DNA of 64,000 nucleotides, taken from positions 60,778-124,777 of the forward strand of contig NZ_MRBS01000006.1 in NCBI RefSeq assembly GCF_001922585.1. Direction: 5' to 3'. Made by a program: the position numbers and the translations under genes. How positions within the stretch are numbered: position 1 is the stretch's first letter; every line of letters starts with the position of its first letter. This stretch comes from Pantoea sp. 1.19 (lineage in GTDB: Bacteria > Pseudomonadota > Gammaproteobacteria > Enterobacterales > Enterobacteriaceae). A model generated the notes under the pieces. That model saw nothing but the letters and a program-made list of their open reading frames with translations, was not told the origin of the DNA and did no database searches. Below are positions 32,434 through 42,973 of the stretch, piece after piece.

Positions 32434-34614
32434 ATGAGCACGTCAGATAACACCGAACGCGGCGGCGGCGCCGGGAAGTGCCCGTTTCATCAGGGCGGCC
32501 GCGATCCCAGCGCCGGTGCCGGCACCGGCAACCGCGACTGGTGGCCAACACAGCTGCGCACCGACCTTCTCAATCAACATTCCAACCGATCCAATCCGCT
32601 CGGCGAAGCATTCGACTATCGTCAGGCCTTTAGCCAGCTGGATTATGCTGCGCTGAAGGGCGATCTGAAGGCGCTGCTTACCGACTCGCAGCCCTGGTGG
32701 CCCGCGGACTGGGGCAACTATGCCGGGCTGTTTATTCGCCTCGCCTGGCACAGTGCGGGCACTTACCGTTCTGCCGACGGGCGCGGCGGTGCCGGACGCG
32801 GCCAGCAGCGCTTTTCGCCGCTGAACGCCTGGCCGGATAACGTCAGTCTGGACAAAGCGCGGCGGCTGCTGTGGCCAATTAAGCAGAAATATGGCCAGGC
32901 GATCTCCTGGGCCGATCTCTACGTGCTGGCGGGCAACGTGGCGCTGGAAAACGCCGGCTTCCGCACCTTTGGCTTTGGCGCCGGGCGCGAAGACGTCTGG
33001 GAGCCCGACCTGGACGTTAACTGGGGGGATGAGCAGACATGGCTGGCGCACCGCCACCCCGAATCGCTGGCCAACGGCGCGCTGGGCGCGACGGAAATGG
33101 GGCTGATCTACGTTAACCCTGAAGGCCCTGAGCACAGCGGCGACCCGCGCTCCGCCGCCGCCGCGATTCGCGCCACGTTTGGCAATATGGGCATGAACGA
33201 CGAAGAGACGGTCGCGCTGATTGCCGGTGGCCACACCCTGGGGAAAACCCACGGCGCGGCGGCAGCCAGCTACGTCGGTGACGATCCGGAAGCCGCGCCG
33301 CTGGAGGCGCAGGGCTTTGGCTGGGCCAGCCGCTACGGCAGCGGCACGGGCGCCGATGCAATCACCTCCGGACTGGAAGTGATCTGGAGCCAGACGCCAA
33401 CCCAGTGGAGCAACTACTTTTTCGAGAACCTGTTCAACTATGAGTGGGTGCAGACCCGCAGCCCGGCTGGTGCTATCCAGTTTGAAGCGGTCGACGCGCC
33501 GGCATCCATCCCGGATCCGTTTGATGCCAATAAAAAGCGCAAGCCGACGATGCTGGTTACCGATCTGACGCTGCGCTTTGATCCCGAATTCGAACAGATC
33601 TCCCGCCGCTTCCTGAACGATCCGCAGGCGTTCAATGAAGCCTTTGCCCGCGCCTGGTTCAAGCTGACCCACCGCGACATGGGGCCAAAATCGCGCTACC
33701 TCGGACCGGAAGTCCCGCAGGAAGATCTGATTTGGCAGGATCCGTTACCCGCGGCGAATGACCACCCCGACGACGCGGATATCGCCCGCCTGAAAGTGGA
33801 GATTGCGCAGTGCGGGCTGAGCGTTAGCCAGCTGGTGTCGGTCGCCTGGGCATCGGCATCCACATTCCGCGGCGGCGATAAGCGCGGGGGAGCCAACGGC
33901 GGTCGGCTGGCGCTGGCGCCGCAGCGCGACTGGGCGGTTAATGCCCGGGCGACGGCGGCGCTGCCTACGCTGGAAGCTATCCAGCAGCGTAACCCGCGCG
34001 TCTCGCTGGCGGACATTCTCGTGCTGGCCGGCGGCGTCGGTATTGAGCTGGCGGCACAGCAGGCCGGCGTAATGCTGACCGTCCCCTTCACGCCGGGCCG
34101 GGTGGATGCCAAACAGGCAGACACCGATGAGGCACTGTTTGAACTGCTGAAGCCGGTGGCCGACGGATTTCGCAACTACCGCGCGGCGCCTGGGCGCGCC
34201 AGCACCGAAGCGTTGCTGATCGACAAGGCGCAGCAGCTCACCCTCACCGCGCCGGAAATGACGGTGCTGATCGGTGGCCTGCGCGTGCTGGGCGTGAATG
34301 CCGATGACGGCGCAGAAGGGGTACTGACCGATCGCCCGGGCGTGCTGAGCAGCGATTTCTTCGTAAATCTGCTGGACATGCGTACCGCCTGGCACGCCAG
34401 CGACGACACCTCAGAACACTTTGAGGGACGGGATCGTCAAAGCGGTGAGCCGCGCTGGACCGCCTCCCGCGCCGATCTGGTCTTTGGCTCCAATGCCGTG
34501 CTGCGCGCCCTGGCAGAGGTCTATGCCAGCCGTGACGGACAGCAGAAATTCATCACGGATTTTGTCGCCGCCTGGGTGAAAGTGATGAACCTCGATCGTT
34601 TCGATCTGCGCTGA
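32434..34614 (+). CDS. katG: catalase-peroxidase KatG
   Basis: Bifunctional haem catalase/peroxidase (about 726 aa) that removes hydrogen peroxide. Counting from the upstream ATG, the distal Arg103-Trp106-His107 (IRLAWHSAG), Tyr227 (LIYVNPEG) and Met253 form the Trp-Tyr-Met cross-link, and the proximal haem ligand His268 is in [10 protein letters not shown]. The inactive C-terminal duplicate domain is complete. There is no signal peptide, so it is the cytoplasmic type. Two tandem ATGs (32431, 32434) are equally possible. OxyR control is expected from family knowledge, but I did not see a clear site. A strong terminator follows. Confidence 0.95.
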   Translation: MSTSDNTERGGGAGKCPFHQGGRDPSAGAGTGNRDWWPTQLRTDLLNQHSNRSNPLGEAFDYRQAFSQLDYAALKGDLKALLTDSQPWWPADWGNYAGLFIRLAWHSAGTYRSADGRGGAGRGQQRFSPLNAWPDNVSLDKARRLLWPIKQKYGQAISWADLYVLAGNVALENAGFRTFGFGAGREDVWEPDLDVNWGDEQTWLAHRHPESLANGALGATEMGLIYVNPEGPEHSGDPRSAAAAIRATFGNMGMNDEETVALIAGGHTLGKTHGAAAASYVGDDPEAAPLEAQGFGWASRYGSGTGADAITSGLEVIWSQTPTQWSNYFFENLFNYEWVQTRSPAGAIQFEAVDAPASIPDPFDANKKRKPTMLVTDLTLRFDPEFEQISRRFLNDPQAFNEAFARAWFKLTHRDMGPKSRYLGPEVPQEDLIWQDPLPAANDHPDDADIARLKVEIAQCGLSVSQLVSVAWASASTFRGGDKRGGANGGRLALAPQRDWAVNARATAALPTLEAIQQRNPRVSLADILVLAGGVGIELAAQQAGVMLTVPFTPGRVDAKQADTDEALFELLKPVADGFRNYRAAPGRASTEALLIDKAQQLTLTAPEMTVLIGGLRVLGVNADDGAEGVLTDRPGVLSSDFFVNLLDMRTAWHASDDTSEHFEGRDRQSGEPRWTASRADLVFGSNAVLRALAEVYASRDGQQKFITDFVAAWVKVMNLDRFDLR

Positions 34615-34634
34615 TCGCTGCCCGCATTGTCCAG

Positions 34635-34662
34635 CGGCTCCCCGATGGGAGCCGTTTTTTTT
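34635..34662 (+). terminator. rho-independent terminator downstream of katG
   Basis: CGGCTCCC pairs with GGGAGCCG around a CGAT loop, then eight T. It is 21 bp past the katG stop. Confidence 0.92.
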
Positions 34663-34679
34663 CTTCTTCTGCCGCCCGC

Positions 34680-34695
34680 GGTGATGCCGATCACA
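34680..34695. promoter_or_regulatory. CRP binding site upstream of the PTS permease
   Basis: GGTGA-TGCCGA-TCACA has nine of ten consensus CRP bases with the correct 6-bp spacer. A weaker CRP-like element (TGTGG-N6-ACACA) is at 34721-34736. Catabolite control is expected for a PTS sugar operon. Confidence 0.6.
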
Positions 34696-34743
34696 CAATC
34701 CGCTACGGACAGGCGTCAAGTGTGGCGCATCACACACTCTGTA

Positions 34744-34779
34744 CTGTAACCGGTTGCAGTAAATTGAAACCGGTTACAG
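34744..34779. promoter_or_regulatory. two tandem LacI/AscG-type operators
   Basis: Two inverted repeats, TGTAACCGGTTGCA (34745-34758) and TGAAACCGGTTACA (34765-34778), have centres exactly 20 bp apart, about two helical turns. Both carry the central CCGG typical of LacI-family operators and resemble the AscG box (TGAAACCGGTTTCA). The regulator encoded at 36784 is the obvious ligand. Confidence 0.75.
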
Positions 34780-34815
34780 AGTGCAGGATAACTGGCGTGA
34801 TACGACGGAGAAGGG

Positions 34816-36726
34816 ATGACGATGAACACGGTAAGAGATTATTCACGGTTGGCGGCCGACATTCTCAGCGAGGTGGGTGGTCAGGAAAACCTGGTGAATT
34901 TTTCACGCTGCGCTACCCGGCTGCGGCTGGTGCTGAAAACCCTGCCCCCGGACGCGGAAGCGCGGGTGAAAGCCCTGACCGGGGTGATCACCGTGGTGAT
35001 CGGCGGCGGCCAGTTTCAGGTGGTGATCGGTACCCACGTTGCCGACGTGTATGACGCCTTCGCCGGGCTGGTGGACAGCAGCACACTGCATGACGGGCCG
35101 GAAAAAAAACGCTGGCTGGATGCGGTGATTGCCACCATGTCGGCGGTGTTCGCGCCGATCATTTACATACTGGCCGCCGCCGGGATCCTGCAGGGACTGC
35201 TGATTCTGCTGCGGCTGTTCTGGCCGACGCTCTCCGCCAGCAGTACCGTCGCGGTGCTGAATTTTATTTCCTGGACGCCGTTCGCCTTTCTGCCGGTATT
35301 TATTGCTGTTACCGCGGCGAAGCACTTTAAATGTAATCCATTTATCGCGCTGTTCTGCTGCTGCGCGCTGATCAACCCGGAATGGGCGGTGCTGGCCGGT
35401 CAAATTGCTAACGGCGCGCGCCTGACCTTCCTGCATCTGCCGCTGGCGGAAACGGTGTATACCTCCTCAGTGCTGCCGCCGCTGTTTCTGGTCTGGCTGC
35501 TCGCCTGGCTGGAACGCGGCGTCAGCCGCCGCCTGCCGGAAGTGGTCTCGCCGCTGTTCACTCCGCTGATCTGCGCGGTGGTGATGGTGCCGCTGACCCT
35601 GCTGCTGATTGGGCCGCTGACCTCCGGCCTGGCCACCACCGTCGCCGCCGGTTATAACAGCCTGTTCGCCGCCGCGCCGCCGCTGGCCGCCGCCGTGATT
35701 GGCGGTTTCTGGCAAATCCTGGTTATCTTTGGCGTCCACTGGGGCATCACGCCGGTGATCATTGCCAACTTCGATCTTTACGGCCGCGACTCTTTTCAGG
35801 CTTTTCAAACCATGGCGGTAATGGGGCAAATGGCCGCCGCCTTCGCCTGCGCCTGGCGCACGCGGCAGAAGCGTTTTCGCACCGTGGCGCTCTCTGCCGG
35901 CATCACCGGCATCTTTGGCATCACCGAGCCGGCCATTTACGGCGTCACGCTGCGGTTAAAAAAACCCTTTATCTGCGGCTGCATCGGCGCCGCGGCGGGA
36001 GCGGTGGTCGCCAGCCTGTTTGGCAGCTATTACTACGCTTATGCCGGCCTGCCGGGTTTGCTGACCGTGGTTAACGCCATCAGCCCGGAGAACCCCGCCT
36101 CCTTTATGGGTGAAATCAGCGGCGCGGCGGTCACCGTGGTGCTTACTTTTGCGCTGGTATGGCTGGTCGCATTTAAGGAACCGCAGCTGAACGATGAGCC
36201 CGCCGCCGCGCTCCCGTCGGCCCCCTCAACCACTCCGCCCCCCTCCGCTACGCCGGCCGCCGGCCCGGCGCTGAGCCTGAACAGCCCACTAAGCGGGCGG
36301 CTGATGCCGCTGACGCAGGTTCAGGACCCGGCCTTTGCCAGCGGCGCGCTGGGAGAGGGGGTGGCGATTCTGCCCGATGACGGGGAGGTGGTCGCCCCCT
36401 GCGACGCGGAGGTTGCCTCGGTGATCGACACCGGCCACGCCGTGGGCCTGCTGTGCGATAACGGCGCGGAGCTGCTGATCCACGTCGGTCTGGACACGGT
36501 GAAACTACAGGGGCAATTTTTCACCCCGCAGGTCAGCATCGGCGAGCGGGTTCGGGCGGGGCAACCACTGATACGCTTCGATCGCGAGCAGGTACTGGCG
36601 GCAGGCTACGATATCACCACGCCGTTCCTTATCGTGAACAGTGACGATTTTACCGTGCGACCGCTGCAGGCGGAGGGACCGGTTCACGTAGGAATGCCGG
36701 TACTCTCACTGGCGCCGCTCTGCTAG
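34816..36726 (+). CDS. PTS beta-glucoside-type EIIBCA permease
   Basis: Three-domain PTS permease (636 aa) of the BglF/AscF family that takes up and phosphorylates a beta-glucoside-type sugar. EIIB is first, with phospho-Cys32 (FSRCATRLRL). EIIC follows with about ten helices (WLDAVIATMSAVFAPIIY onward, GITEPAIYGVTLRLKKPF). EIIA is C-terminal with phospho-His556 (LLIHVGLDTVKLQG). A Pro/Ala-rich linker joins EIIC and EIIA. Two ATGs are close together (34816, 34822). Two LacI-type operators and a CRP site precede it, and a LacI-family gene follows 57 bp downstream. No phospho-glucosidase gene is adjacent, so BglA at 3.6 kb or another enzyme must process the product. Confidence 0.9.
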   Translation: MTMNTVRDYSRLAADILSEVGGQENLVNFSRCATRLRLVLKTLPPDAEARVKALTGVITVVIGGGQFQVVIGTHVADVYDAFAGLVDSSTLHDGPEKKRWLDAVIATMSAVFAPIIYILAAAGILQGLLILLRLFWPTLSASSTVAVLNFISWTPFAFLPVFIAVTAAKHFKCNPFIALFCCCALINPEWAVLAGQIANGARLTFLHLPLAETVYTSSVLPPLFLVWLLAWLERGVSRRLPEVVSPLFTPLICAVVMVPLTLLLIGPLTSGLATTVAAGYNSLFAAAPPLAAAVIGGFWQILVIFGVHWGITPVIIANFDLYGRDSFQAFQTMAVMGQMAAAFACAWRTRQKRFRTVALSAGITGIFGITEPAIYGVTLRLKKPFICGCIGAAAGAVVASLFGSYYYAYAGLPGLLTVVNAISPENPASFMGEISGAAVTVVLTFALVWLVAFKEPQLNDEPAAALPSAPSTTPPPSATPAAGPALSLNSPLSGRLMPLTQVQDPAFASGALGEGVAILPDDGEVVAPCDAEVASVIDTGHAVGLLCDNGAELLIHVGLDTVKLQGQFFTPQVSIGERVRAGQPLIRFDREQVLAAGYDITTPFLIVNSDDFTVRPLQAEGPVHVGMPVLSLAPLC

Positions 36727-36783
36727 AGTACAAGGCTACCGCGGGCCGTCGTGGTCGCAATCGGTAACAGTGAAGGAGTCAAT

Positions 36784-37803
36784 ATGGTCACCATGCTGGA
36801 CGTGGCGCGCAGCGCTGGCGTCTCCAAAGCCACGGTATCGCGGGTACTGAACGGGCGCAACGTGGTGGCCGATGCGGTCCGGGAGCGGGTACTGCAGGCC
36901 ATCGCGGAAACGGGCTATCGCCCCAACCTGCTGGCGCGCCAGATGGCGACGCAAAAAACCAGCCTGATCGGTTTGGTGATGAGCAGCGAACTGTATGACG
37001 GCCCGTGGTTCGCCTCCATGATGTCCGGCGCCGCCACGCGGATCAATCAGTCGCAGCATCAGCTGATCTTTGCCGACAGTAAATACAGCGCGGACGAGGA
37101 GCGCGAAGCGATCGATTATCTGCTGCGCATGCGCTGTGCCGGGGTGGTTATCTACCCCGAATATCTGTCGGTTGATGAGCTGGACCGGCTGGCGGCGTCT
37201 TCGCCGGTTCCGGTCTGCGTACTCAATCGCCGCCTGCCGCGCCACCCGGCAAACAGCGTCTGGATCGATCACGCCCACGCGGGTCAGGCGATGATGGCCT
37301 ATCTGCTCGAGCAGGGACATCGACAGATTGCTTTTATCGCCGGTAAGGCCCACTCGTGGAGCAACGGCTTTCGCGAAGCGGCCTGGCGCCGCGCACTGGT
37401 TCAGCACGGCGTGGATCCCGATGCGCGGCGGGCGCAGGGTGACTGGACGATGGACAGCGGCTACCGCGCAATGCAGCAGTTGCTGGCCGAGCCGACGCCG
37501 TTTAGCGCTGTGCTGGCGGCCAATGATGATATGGCCGCCGGGGCGCTGCGCGCGCTGGCGGAGGCCGGGCTGCAGGTACCCGCAGATCTGTCCGTGGCCG
37601 GATTTGATGATGCCAAAATGGGGCGCTATCTCACCCCGGCGCTGACCACGCTGCACGTTCCGGTCGTGGAAATGGTCGAACAGGCCATCGCCCAGCTGCT
37701 GGGCGAAGCGGAAGCAGGACAGGCGGCGCTGCGCGGCGCGCTGGTTGTGCGCGAGTCCGTGGGTCCCCCCGGGCGCGGGGGTCATCCGAGCGCGCACCGT
37801 TAG
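36784..37803 (+). CDS. LacI-family repressor of the adjacent PTS permease, AscG-like
   Basis: 339-aa LacI-family protein. The HTH is MLDVARSAGVSKATVSRVLNG, the hinge LARQMATQKT, and a full periplasmic-binding-type core follows (LIGLVMSSELYDGPWFASMM, VLAANDDMAAGALRAL, SVAGFDDAKMGRYLTPALTT). I use the ATG at 36784 with AAGGAG five bases upstream. It is co-directional with and 57 bp after the PTS gene, and probably represses it through the two operators at 34744-34779. The overall sequence is AscG-like. The effector is unknown. Confidence 0.87.
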   Translation: MVTMLDVARSAGVSKATVSRVLNGRNVVADAVRERVLQAIAETGYRPNLLARQMATQKTSLIGLVMSSELYDGPWFASMMSGAATRINQSQHQLIFADSKYSADEEREAIDYLLRMRCAGVVIYPEYLSVDELDRLAASSPVPVCVLNRRLPRHPANSVWIDHAHAGQAMMAYLLEQGHRQIAFIAGKAHSWSNGFREAAWRRALVQHGVDPDARRAQGDWTMDSGYRAMQQLLAEPTPFSAVLAANDDMAAGALRALAEAGLQVPADLSVAGFDDAKMGRYLTPALTTLHVPVVEMVEQAIAQLLGEAEAGQAALRGALVVRESVGPPGRGGHPSAHR

Positions 37804-37818
37804 CCGCCCGGAAAGCAA

Positions 37819-37840
37819 TAACCCCGCCGTGGCGGGGTTA
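37819..37840 (-). terminator. terminator hairpin between rnpB and the LacI-family gene
   Basis: A GC-rich stem TAACCCCGCC/GGCGGGGTTA directly downstream of the rnpB 3' end. On the minus strand it is followed by ATTGCTTT, a poor T-tract. It may also end the convergent LacI-family transcript. Confidence 0.75.
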
Positions 37841-37848
37841 TCAGAAGA

Positions 37849-38225
<377 letters not shown>

Positions 38226-38232
38226 GGCGCGG

Positions 38233-38261
38233 AGTATAGAGGGTTTAGCCGCCGCTGTCAC
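38233..38261 (-). promoter_or_regulatory. rnpB promoter
   Basis: On the minus strand GTGACA (-35, 38256-38261) and TATACT (-10, 38233-38238) are 17 bp apart, and a GC-rich discriminator GCGCC precedes the RNA start. This is the layout of the growth-rate and stringently controlled rnpB promoter of E. coli. Confidence 0.8.
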
Positions 38262-38455
38262 CCTCAGGCGGAGGCAAAACGTTTTTGCGCGCCACGACCG
38301 CCTGATTCACCCGCTTCAAAACGCTGCCCGCGCCGGCGCTGTCGGGATATACGCCGGCGCCGGTGGCCGGCGTGCCTGTCAGCAGAGTGAAAAGCCATGC
38401 CGGGCCCTCCCCCCTCTCCGCTGGAGAGCGCGTGGATGAGGAGGAACAGCCCCTT

Positions 38456-39259
38456 TTACACCAGCACGACATCAACCCCGTTTTTCCGTAATCCTTCCAG
38501 ACTCTCGGCGGGAATGCCTTCGTCGACAATAATCATATCAATCCTCTGTGTATCAATGATTTTGTGCAGGCTTGAGCAGTTAAATTTGCTGGCGTCAGTC
38601 ACGACAATGATGCGCTCTGCCACTTCGCACATTTTGCGATTCAAACGGGCTTCATCTTCGTTGTGCGTGCTTACCCCCCGGTCGAGATCGATGGCATCGA
38701 CGCCCAGAAACAGCAGATCAAAATGGTAATTCTGTAGCGACCGTTCCGCCTGTTCTCCGTAGAAGGATTGCGACTGGCGACGCAAATGCCCGCCGGTCAT
38801 CAGCAATTCCACCCCTTCCGCTTCCAGTAAGGCATTTGCCACATTCATCCCGTTGGTCATCGCAATCACGTCCGCGTGCTGGCGCAGCATTCGGGCGATT
38901 TCAAACGTCGTGGTGCCGGAGTCCAGAATAATACGGTGGCCGGGCTTGACCAGCGCGGCGGCGGCCTGCGCGATTTTGCGCTTTATCGCCGTATTCAGCG
39001 AACTTTTATCCTCGACGGAAGGCTCTACGCCCGGCATATTCCCTTCGCACAGCAATGCCCCGCCGTAAGCACGAACGGCAATCCCCTGCTTCTCAAGAAA
39101 GGCCAAGTCGTTGCGGATGGTCACCGTCGATACGCCGTACCGATGAGACAGATCGTTGACCTGCACGCTTCCCTGCGCCCGCAGCCGCTGGATGATCTGC
39201 TCTCGCCTCTCACTGGTACCGGTGATGCGCTTCTCCGCAGAGGGATCGATGCCGCTCAT
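38456..39259 (-). CDS. agaR: DeoR-family repressor of GalNAc utilisation, AgaR
   Basis: 267-aa DeoR-family repressor of the aga genes. The N-terminal HTH ([43 protein letters not shown], split here at 20 residues in nature of family) leads into a sugar-phosphate sensor domain ([36 protein letters not shown]). The sequence follows E. coli AgaR closely. The ATG at 39259 has AAGGAG five bases upstream. The frame opens at 39292, but that region overlaps an AgaR operator. It is divergent from kbaZ. Confidence 0.94.
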   Translation of the reverse strand: MSGIDPSAEKRITGTSERREQIIQRLRAQGSVQVNDLSHRYGVSTVTIRNDLAFLEKQGIAVRAYGGALLCEGNMPGVEPSVEDKSSLNTAIKRKIAQAAAALVKPGHRIILDSGTTTFEIARMLRQHADVIAMTNGMNVANALLEAEGVELLMTGGHLRRQSQSFYGEQAERSLQNYHFDLLFLGVDAIDLDRGVSTHNEDEARLNRKMCEVAERIIVVTDASKFNCSSLHKIIDTQRIDMIIVDEGIPAESLEGLRKNGVDVVLV

Positions 39260-39280
39260 ACGCACTCCTTGATAAGTCTG

Positions 39281-39300
39281 CTTTCGTTTCATTTCGTTTT
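39281..39300. promoter_or_regulatory. AgaR-type operator near agaR
   Basis: CTTTCGTTTCATTTCGTTTT carries the CTTTC/TTTCGTTTC repeats typical of AgaR boxes. It lies directly upstream of the agaR start, suggesting autoregulation. Confidence 0.7.
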
Positions 39301-39419
39301 GACTATTAAGGGCTTTCCTTTACGGGAATGCAAGCCCTGTATGATGACTCTGCACAAGCTGACACGGTGCTGAAACCTTTCATGACATTCCTTTTGTGAA
39401 ACAGATCGGAAATCCATCA

Positions 39420-39478
39420 TCTTTCGTTTCATTTTTAAACCATCCTGGCGCAGGATAATATGAAATAAAACGAAAGAT
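39420..39478. promoter_or_regulatory. AgaR-type operators in front of kbaZ
   Basis: TCTTTCGTTTCATTTT (39420-39435) and, inverted, TGAAATAAAACGAAAGAT (39461-39478) repeat the same element as at 39281 and 43843. They flank an AT-rich stretch just upstream of kbaZ and fit repression of the kbaZ-agaVWEF promoter. Confidence 0.7.
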
Positions 39479-39510
39479 ATATTCCATCATCATCCCATAC
39501 GGAGAGGAAA

Positions 39511-40806
39511 GTGAAACATCTGACAGACATGGTGGACCAGCATAAACGCGGGCATTCAAACGGAATTTATGCCGTCTGTTCCGCCCATCCGCTGGTACTG
39601 GAAGCGGCAATTCGTCACGCACATGCGCAGCGGTCACCGCTGCTGGTCGAGGCCACCTCCAACCAGGTGGATCAGTTTGGCGGCTATACCGGCATGACGC
39701 CTGCAGATTTTCACAGGTTTGTCTGCCAGCTGGCGGCGTCTTTGGGTTTTCCAGCGTCACAACTGATCTTCGGCGGCGATCATCTGGGCCCTAACCGCTG
39801 GCAACATTTACCGGCGGAACAGGCGATGGCCCATGCCGACGCGCTGATAACAAGCTACGTGTCTGCCGGCTTCAAAAAGATTCACCTCGACTGCAGCATG
39901 TCCTGCAAGGGCGACCCGGTGCCGCTGACCGACGCCATCGTCGCCGGGCGCGCGGCGCGCCTGGCAAGGATTGCCGAGGCAACCTGTCGCGAACAATGGG
40001 GCGTCGCCGATCTGGTCTACGTTATCGGCACCGAAGTACCGGTGCCCGGTGGCGCACACGACGCGCTCATCGAGCTTGCGGTCACCGCGCCAGACGCGGC
40101 TCGCGCAACGCTTGAAGCGCATCGTTATGCACTGGCACAAGAAGGCCTGAACGCTATCTGGCCGCGCATCATTGGCCTGGTGGTTCAGCCTGGCGTAGAG
40201 TTCGACCACGCGCACGTCTGCGACTACCAGCCACACAAGGCTGTCGCGCTGAAAGAGACGATCGCAGGGTACGAGACGCTGGTATTCGAAGCGCACTCTA
40301 CCGATTACCAGACGCCGCAGGCGCTGCGCCAGCTGGTGAACGATCACTTCGCTATCTTAAAAGTCGGCCCGGCTCTGACCTTTGCCCTGCGCGAAGCGTT
40401 GTTCTCACTGGCCGCCATTGAAGAGGAGCTGCTGCCGGCGAAAGCCAGCTCTGGTCTGCGTCACGTACTGGAGGACGTGATGCGCGATCGCCCGGAATAC
40501 TGGCAAAGCCACTACCGCGGCGACGGCAATGCTCAACGGCTGGCCCGCGGCTACAGCTACTCCGATCGCGTACGCTATTACTGGCCGGACAGCCAGATTG
40601 ATGATGCCTGTGAACGACTGGTGCGTAATCTGGCAAACGATCCCATTCCACTGCCGCTGATCAGCCAGTATCTGCCGATGCAATACAGCAACGTTCGCGC
40701 GGGCGCGCTTAAGCCCACTCCGCGGGAACTCATCATTGACCATATTCAGGACATACTCCGGCAGTACCATACCGCCTGCGCAGGCGTAACGACTCAGCGC
40801 GCCTAA
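39511..40806 (+). CDS. kbaZ: D-tagatose-1,6-bisphosphate aldolase non-catalytic subunit KbaZ (AgaZ)
   Basis: Chaperone-like subunit needed for full activity and stability of the class II aldolase KbaY, 431 aa. GatZ/KbaZ family motifs are clear: [63 protein letters not shown] and [12 protein letters not shown]. It is the first gene of the aga operon, with GAGAGGAAA upstream of the ATG and AgaR boxes before it. agaV starts 19 bp downstream. Confidence 0.94.
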   Translation: MKHLTDMVDQHKRGHSNGIYAVCSAHPLVLEAAIRHAHAQRSPLLVEATSNQVDQFGGYTGMTPADFHRFVCQLAASLGFPASQLIFGGDHLGPNRWQHLPAEQAMAHADALITSYVSAGFKKIHLDCSMSCKGDPVPLTDAIVAGRAARLARIAEATCREQWGVADLVYVIGTEVPVPGGAHDALIELAVTAPDAARATLEAHRYALAQEGLNAIWPRIIGLVVQPGVEFDHAHVCDYQPHKAVALKETIAGYETLVFEAHSTDYQTPQALRQLVNDHFAILKVGPALTFALREALFSLAAIEEELLPAKASSGLRHVLEDVMRDRPEYWQSHYRGDGNAQRLARGYSYSDRVRYYWPDSQIDDACERLVRNLANDPIPLPLISQYLPMQYSNVRAGALKPTPRELIIDHIQDILRQYHTACAGVTTQRA

Positions 40807-40825
40807 TTAAAATGAGGAAAACACT

Positions 40826-41299
40826 ATGCCAAACATTGTCTTATGCCGCATTGATGAGCGCCTGATCCATGGTCAGGTCGGGGTGCAGTGGGTGGGATTT
40901 GCGGGGGCAAACCTGGTGCTGGTGGCGAATGATGCGGTGGCGGAAAATCCGGTTCAACAACACCTGATGGAAATGGTGCTGGCGGAGGGGATCGCCGTGC
41001 GCTTCTGGTCGCTGCAAAAAGTGATCGACAACATTCACCGCGCCGCCGACCGCCAGAAAATTCTGCTGGTCTGCCAATCTCCCGCCGATTTTGTAACGCT
41101 GGTCGCCGGCGGAGTCCCCATTTCCCGCATTAACGTCGGAAATATGCACTATGCCAGTGGCAAACGGCACATTGCCAAAACGGTCTCTGTCGACGCGGAC
41201 GATATCACGGCGTTCAACCGCCTGAAAGCCGCCGGAGTGGAATGCTTTATTCAGGGCGTGCCCACCGAGACGGCTTTAGATCTCTTTAAACGGCTTTGA
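40826..41299 (+). CDS. agaV: PTS N-acetylgalactosamine EIIB component AgaV
   Basis: Mannose-family EIIB of 157 aa, the cytoplasmic phosphocarrier for GalNAc uptake. Phospho-His15 is in RIDERLIHGQVGVQWV. The conserved end (VECFIQGVPTE) is present. AGGAAA lies upstream of the ATG. It forms the AgaV-AgaW-AgaE-AgaF permease with the next three genes. Confidence 0.92.
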   Translation: MPNIVLCRIDERLIHGQVGVQWVGFAGANLVLVANDAVAENPVQQHLMEMVLAEGIAVRFWSLQKVIDNIHRAADRQKILLVCQSPADFVTLVAGGVPISRINVGNMHYASGKRHIAKTVSVDADDITAFNRLKAAGVECFIQGVPTETALDLFKRL

Positions 41300-41309
41300 G
41301 GGATGCACA

Positions 41310-42089
41310 ATGGAAATCAGCCTGTTGCAAGCATTCGCCCTGGGGCTTCTCGCCCTAATCGCGGGCCTGGATATGTTTAACGGTTTAACACACCTGCACC
41401 GTCCCGTGGTACTTGGGCCGCTGGTTGGCCTGATTCTGGGCGATCTGCATACCGGAATACTGACGGGGGGTACGTTAGAGCTGGTCTGGATGGGGCTGGC
41501 ACCGCTGGCAGGAGCGCAGCCGCCAAACGTGATTATCGGTACGGTTGTCGGCACCGCATTCGCCATCCGTACGGGTGTGAAGCCAGAGGTGGCGGTTGGC
41601 GTCGCCGTGCCGTTTGCCGTGGCGGTTCAGATGGGGATCACCTTCCTGTTCTCGGTGATGTCCGGGGTGATGTCCCGCTGCGACCGCATGGCGGCGAATG
41701 CCGATACACGCGGCATCGAACGGATTAACTATCTGGCCCTGCTGGCGCTGGGCCTCTTCTACTTCCTGTGTGCTTTTCTGCCGATTTACTTTGGGGCGGA
41801 GCATGCGAAAGCCGCCATGGATGTTCTGCCGAAGCGCCTGATAGACGGCCTCGGCGTTGCGGGCGGCATCATGCCAGCCATTGGCTTCGCCGTGCTGCTG
41901 AAGATCATGATGAAAAACGTCTACATCCCTTATTTCATCATCGGCTTTGTCGCGGCGGCCTGGCTCACACTCCCGGTGCTGGCGATAGCGGCGGCGGCGC
42001 TGGCCATGGCGCTGATCGACCTGATGCGTCAATCACCTGAAGCGACGGCGCCCGCCGCCCACAAGGAGGAATTTGAAGATGGCATCTAA
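41310..42089 (+). CDS. agaW: PTS N-acetylgalactosamine EIIC component AgaW
   Basis: Mannose-family EIIC membrane channel of 259 aa, full length. E. coli K-12 carries a truncated agaW. Family motifs include LIAGLDMFNGLTHLHRPVVLGPL, GLILGDLHTGILTGGTLELVWMG and GAQPPNVIIGTVVG. It overlaps agaE by 11 bp, so translation is coupled. Confidence 0.92.
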   Translation: MEISLLQAFALGLLALIAGLDMFNGLTHLHRPVVLGPLVGLILGDLHTGILTGGTLELVWMGLAPLAGAQPPNVIIGTVVGTAFAIRTGVKPEVAVGVAVPFAVAVQMGITFLFSVMSGVMSRCDRMAANADTRGIERINYLALLALGLFYFLCAFLPIYFGAEHAKAAMDVLPKRLIDGLGVAGGIMPAIGFAVLLKIMMKNVYIPYFIIGFVAAAWLTLPVLAIAAAALAMALIDLMRQSPEATAPAAHKEEFEDGI

Positions 42090-42957
42090 TCAACCCACGC
42101 TGCCTGACATAGCGGAACATGAAGCGACGCTGCTCACCGGCGTGAATGCAAACGTTTATGAAGACCAGACCACTGGCGCAGCGCTGACGAAAAGAGACAT
42201 TAACCGCATCGCCTGGCGCTCCATGCTGCTGCAAGCCTCGTTCAACTACGAACGCATGCAGGCCTCTGGCTGGCTGTATGGGCTGCTACCCGCGTTGAAA
42301 AAGATCCACACCAACAAGCGGGACCTGGCGCGCGCCATGACAGGTCATATGGGTTTCTTTAATACCCATCCGTTCCTGGTCACCTTTGTCATCGGCATCA
42401 TCCTGGCGATGGAGCGCTCCAAGCAGGATGTTAACAGCATTCAGAGCACGAAGATTGCCGTCGGTGCCCCACTCGGCGGTATCGGTGACGCCATGTTCTG
42501 GCTGACCCTGCTGCCCATCTGCGGCGGCATTGGCGCCAGCCTGGCGCTACAGGGATCCATACTCGGTGCCGTGGTCTTTATCGTGCTGTTTAACGTGGTG
42601 CACCTCGGCCTGCGCTTTGGTCTGGCCCACTACGCCTACCGAATGGGCGTTGCGGCCATTCCGCTGATTAAGGCCAACACCAAAAAGGTCGGCCATGCGG
42701 CCTCCGTCGTTGGGATGACGGTGATCGGCGCGCTGGTGGCAACCTATGTTCGCCTCAGTACCCCGCTCGACATCAAAGCCGGGGATGCGGTCGTTAAACT
42801 GCAAACCGACGTGATCGACAAGCTGATGCCTGCCTTTCTGCCGCTGGCGTATACCCTGACCATGTTCTGGCTGGTACGCCGCGGCTGGAGCCCGCTGCGG
42901 CTGATCGGTCTCACCGTGGCGCTGGGCGTTGTCGGTAAATTCTGTCACTTCCTGTAA
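42079..42957 (+). CDS. agaE: PTS N-acetylgalactosamine EIID component AgaE
   Basis: Mannose-family EIID, 292 aa, which completes the membrane channel with EIIC. Features: LTKRDINRIAWRSMLLQASFNYERMQ, FFNTHPFLVTFVIGIILAME, and IKVG-like GAPLGGIGDAMFWLTLLPICGGIG. The ATG at 42079 has AAGGAGG nine bases upstream; the TTG at 42073 is too close. agaF follows 16 bp after the stop. Confidence 0.93.
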   Translation: MASNQPTLPDIAEHEATLLTGVNANVYEDQTTGAALTKRDINRIAWRSMLLQASFNYERMQASGWLYGLLPALKKIHTNKRDLARAMTGHMGFFNTHPFLVTFVIGIILAMERSKQDVNSIQSTKIAVGAPLGGIGDAMFWLTLLPICGGIGASLALQGSILGAVVFIVLFNVVHLGLRFGLAHYAYRMGVAAIPLIKANTKKVGHAASVVGMTVIGALVATYVRLSTPLDIKAGDAVVKLQTDVIDKLMPAFLPLAYTLTMFWLVRRGWSPLRLIGLTVALGVVGKFCHFL

Positions 42958-42973
42958 ACGCAAAGAGGTTACC

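Noticed and set aside
32443-33672. 409-codon minus-strand frame inside katG, and similar long antisense frames in evgS (17432-18622), yqjF-yqjG (27775-29049), agaS (44079-45242) and fadH (11531-12673)
   Set aside because: All lie opposite well-supported genes, are rich in Arg, His and Gln from reversed codon usage, and show no domain.
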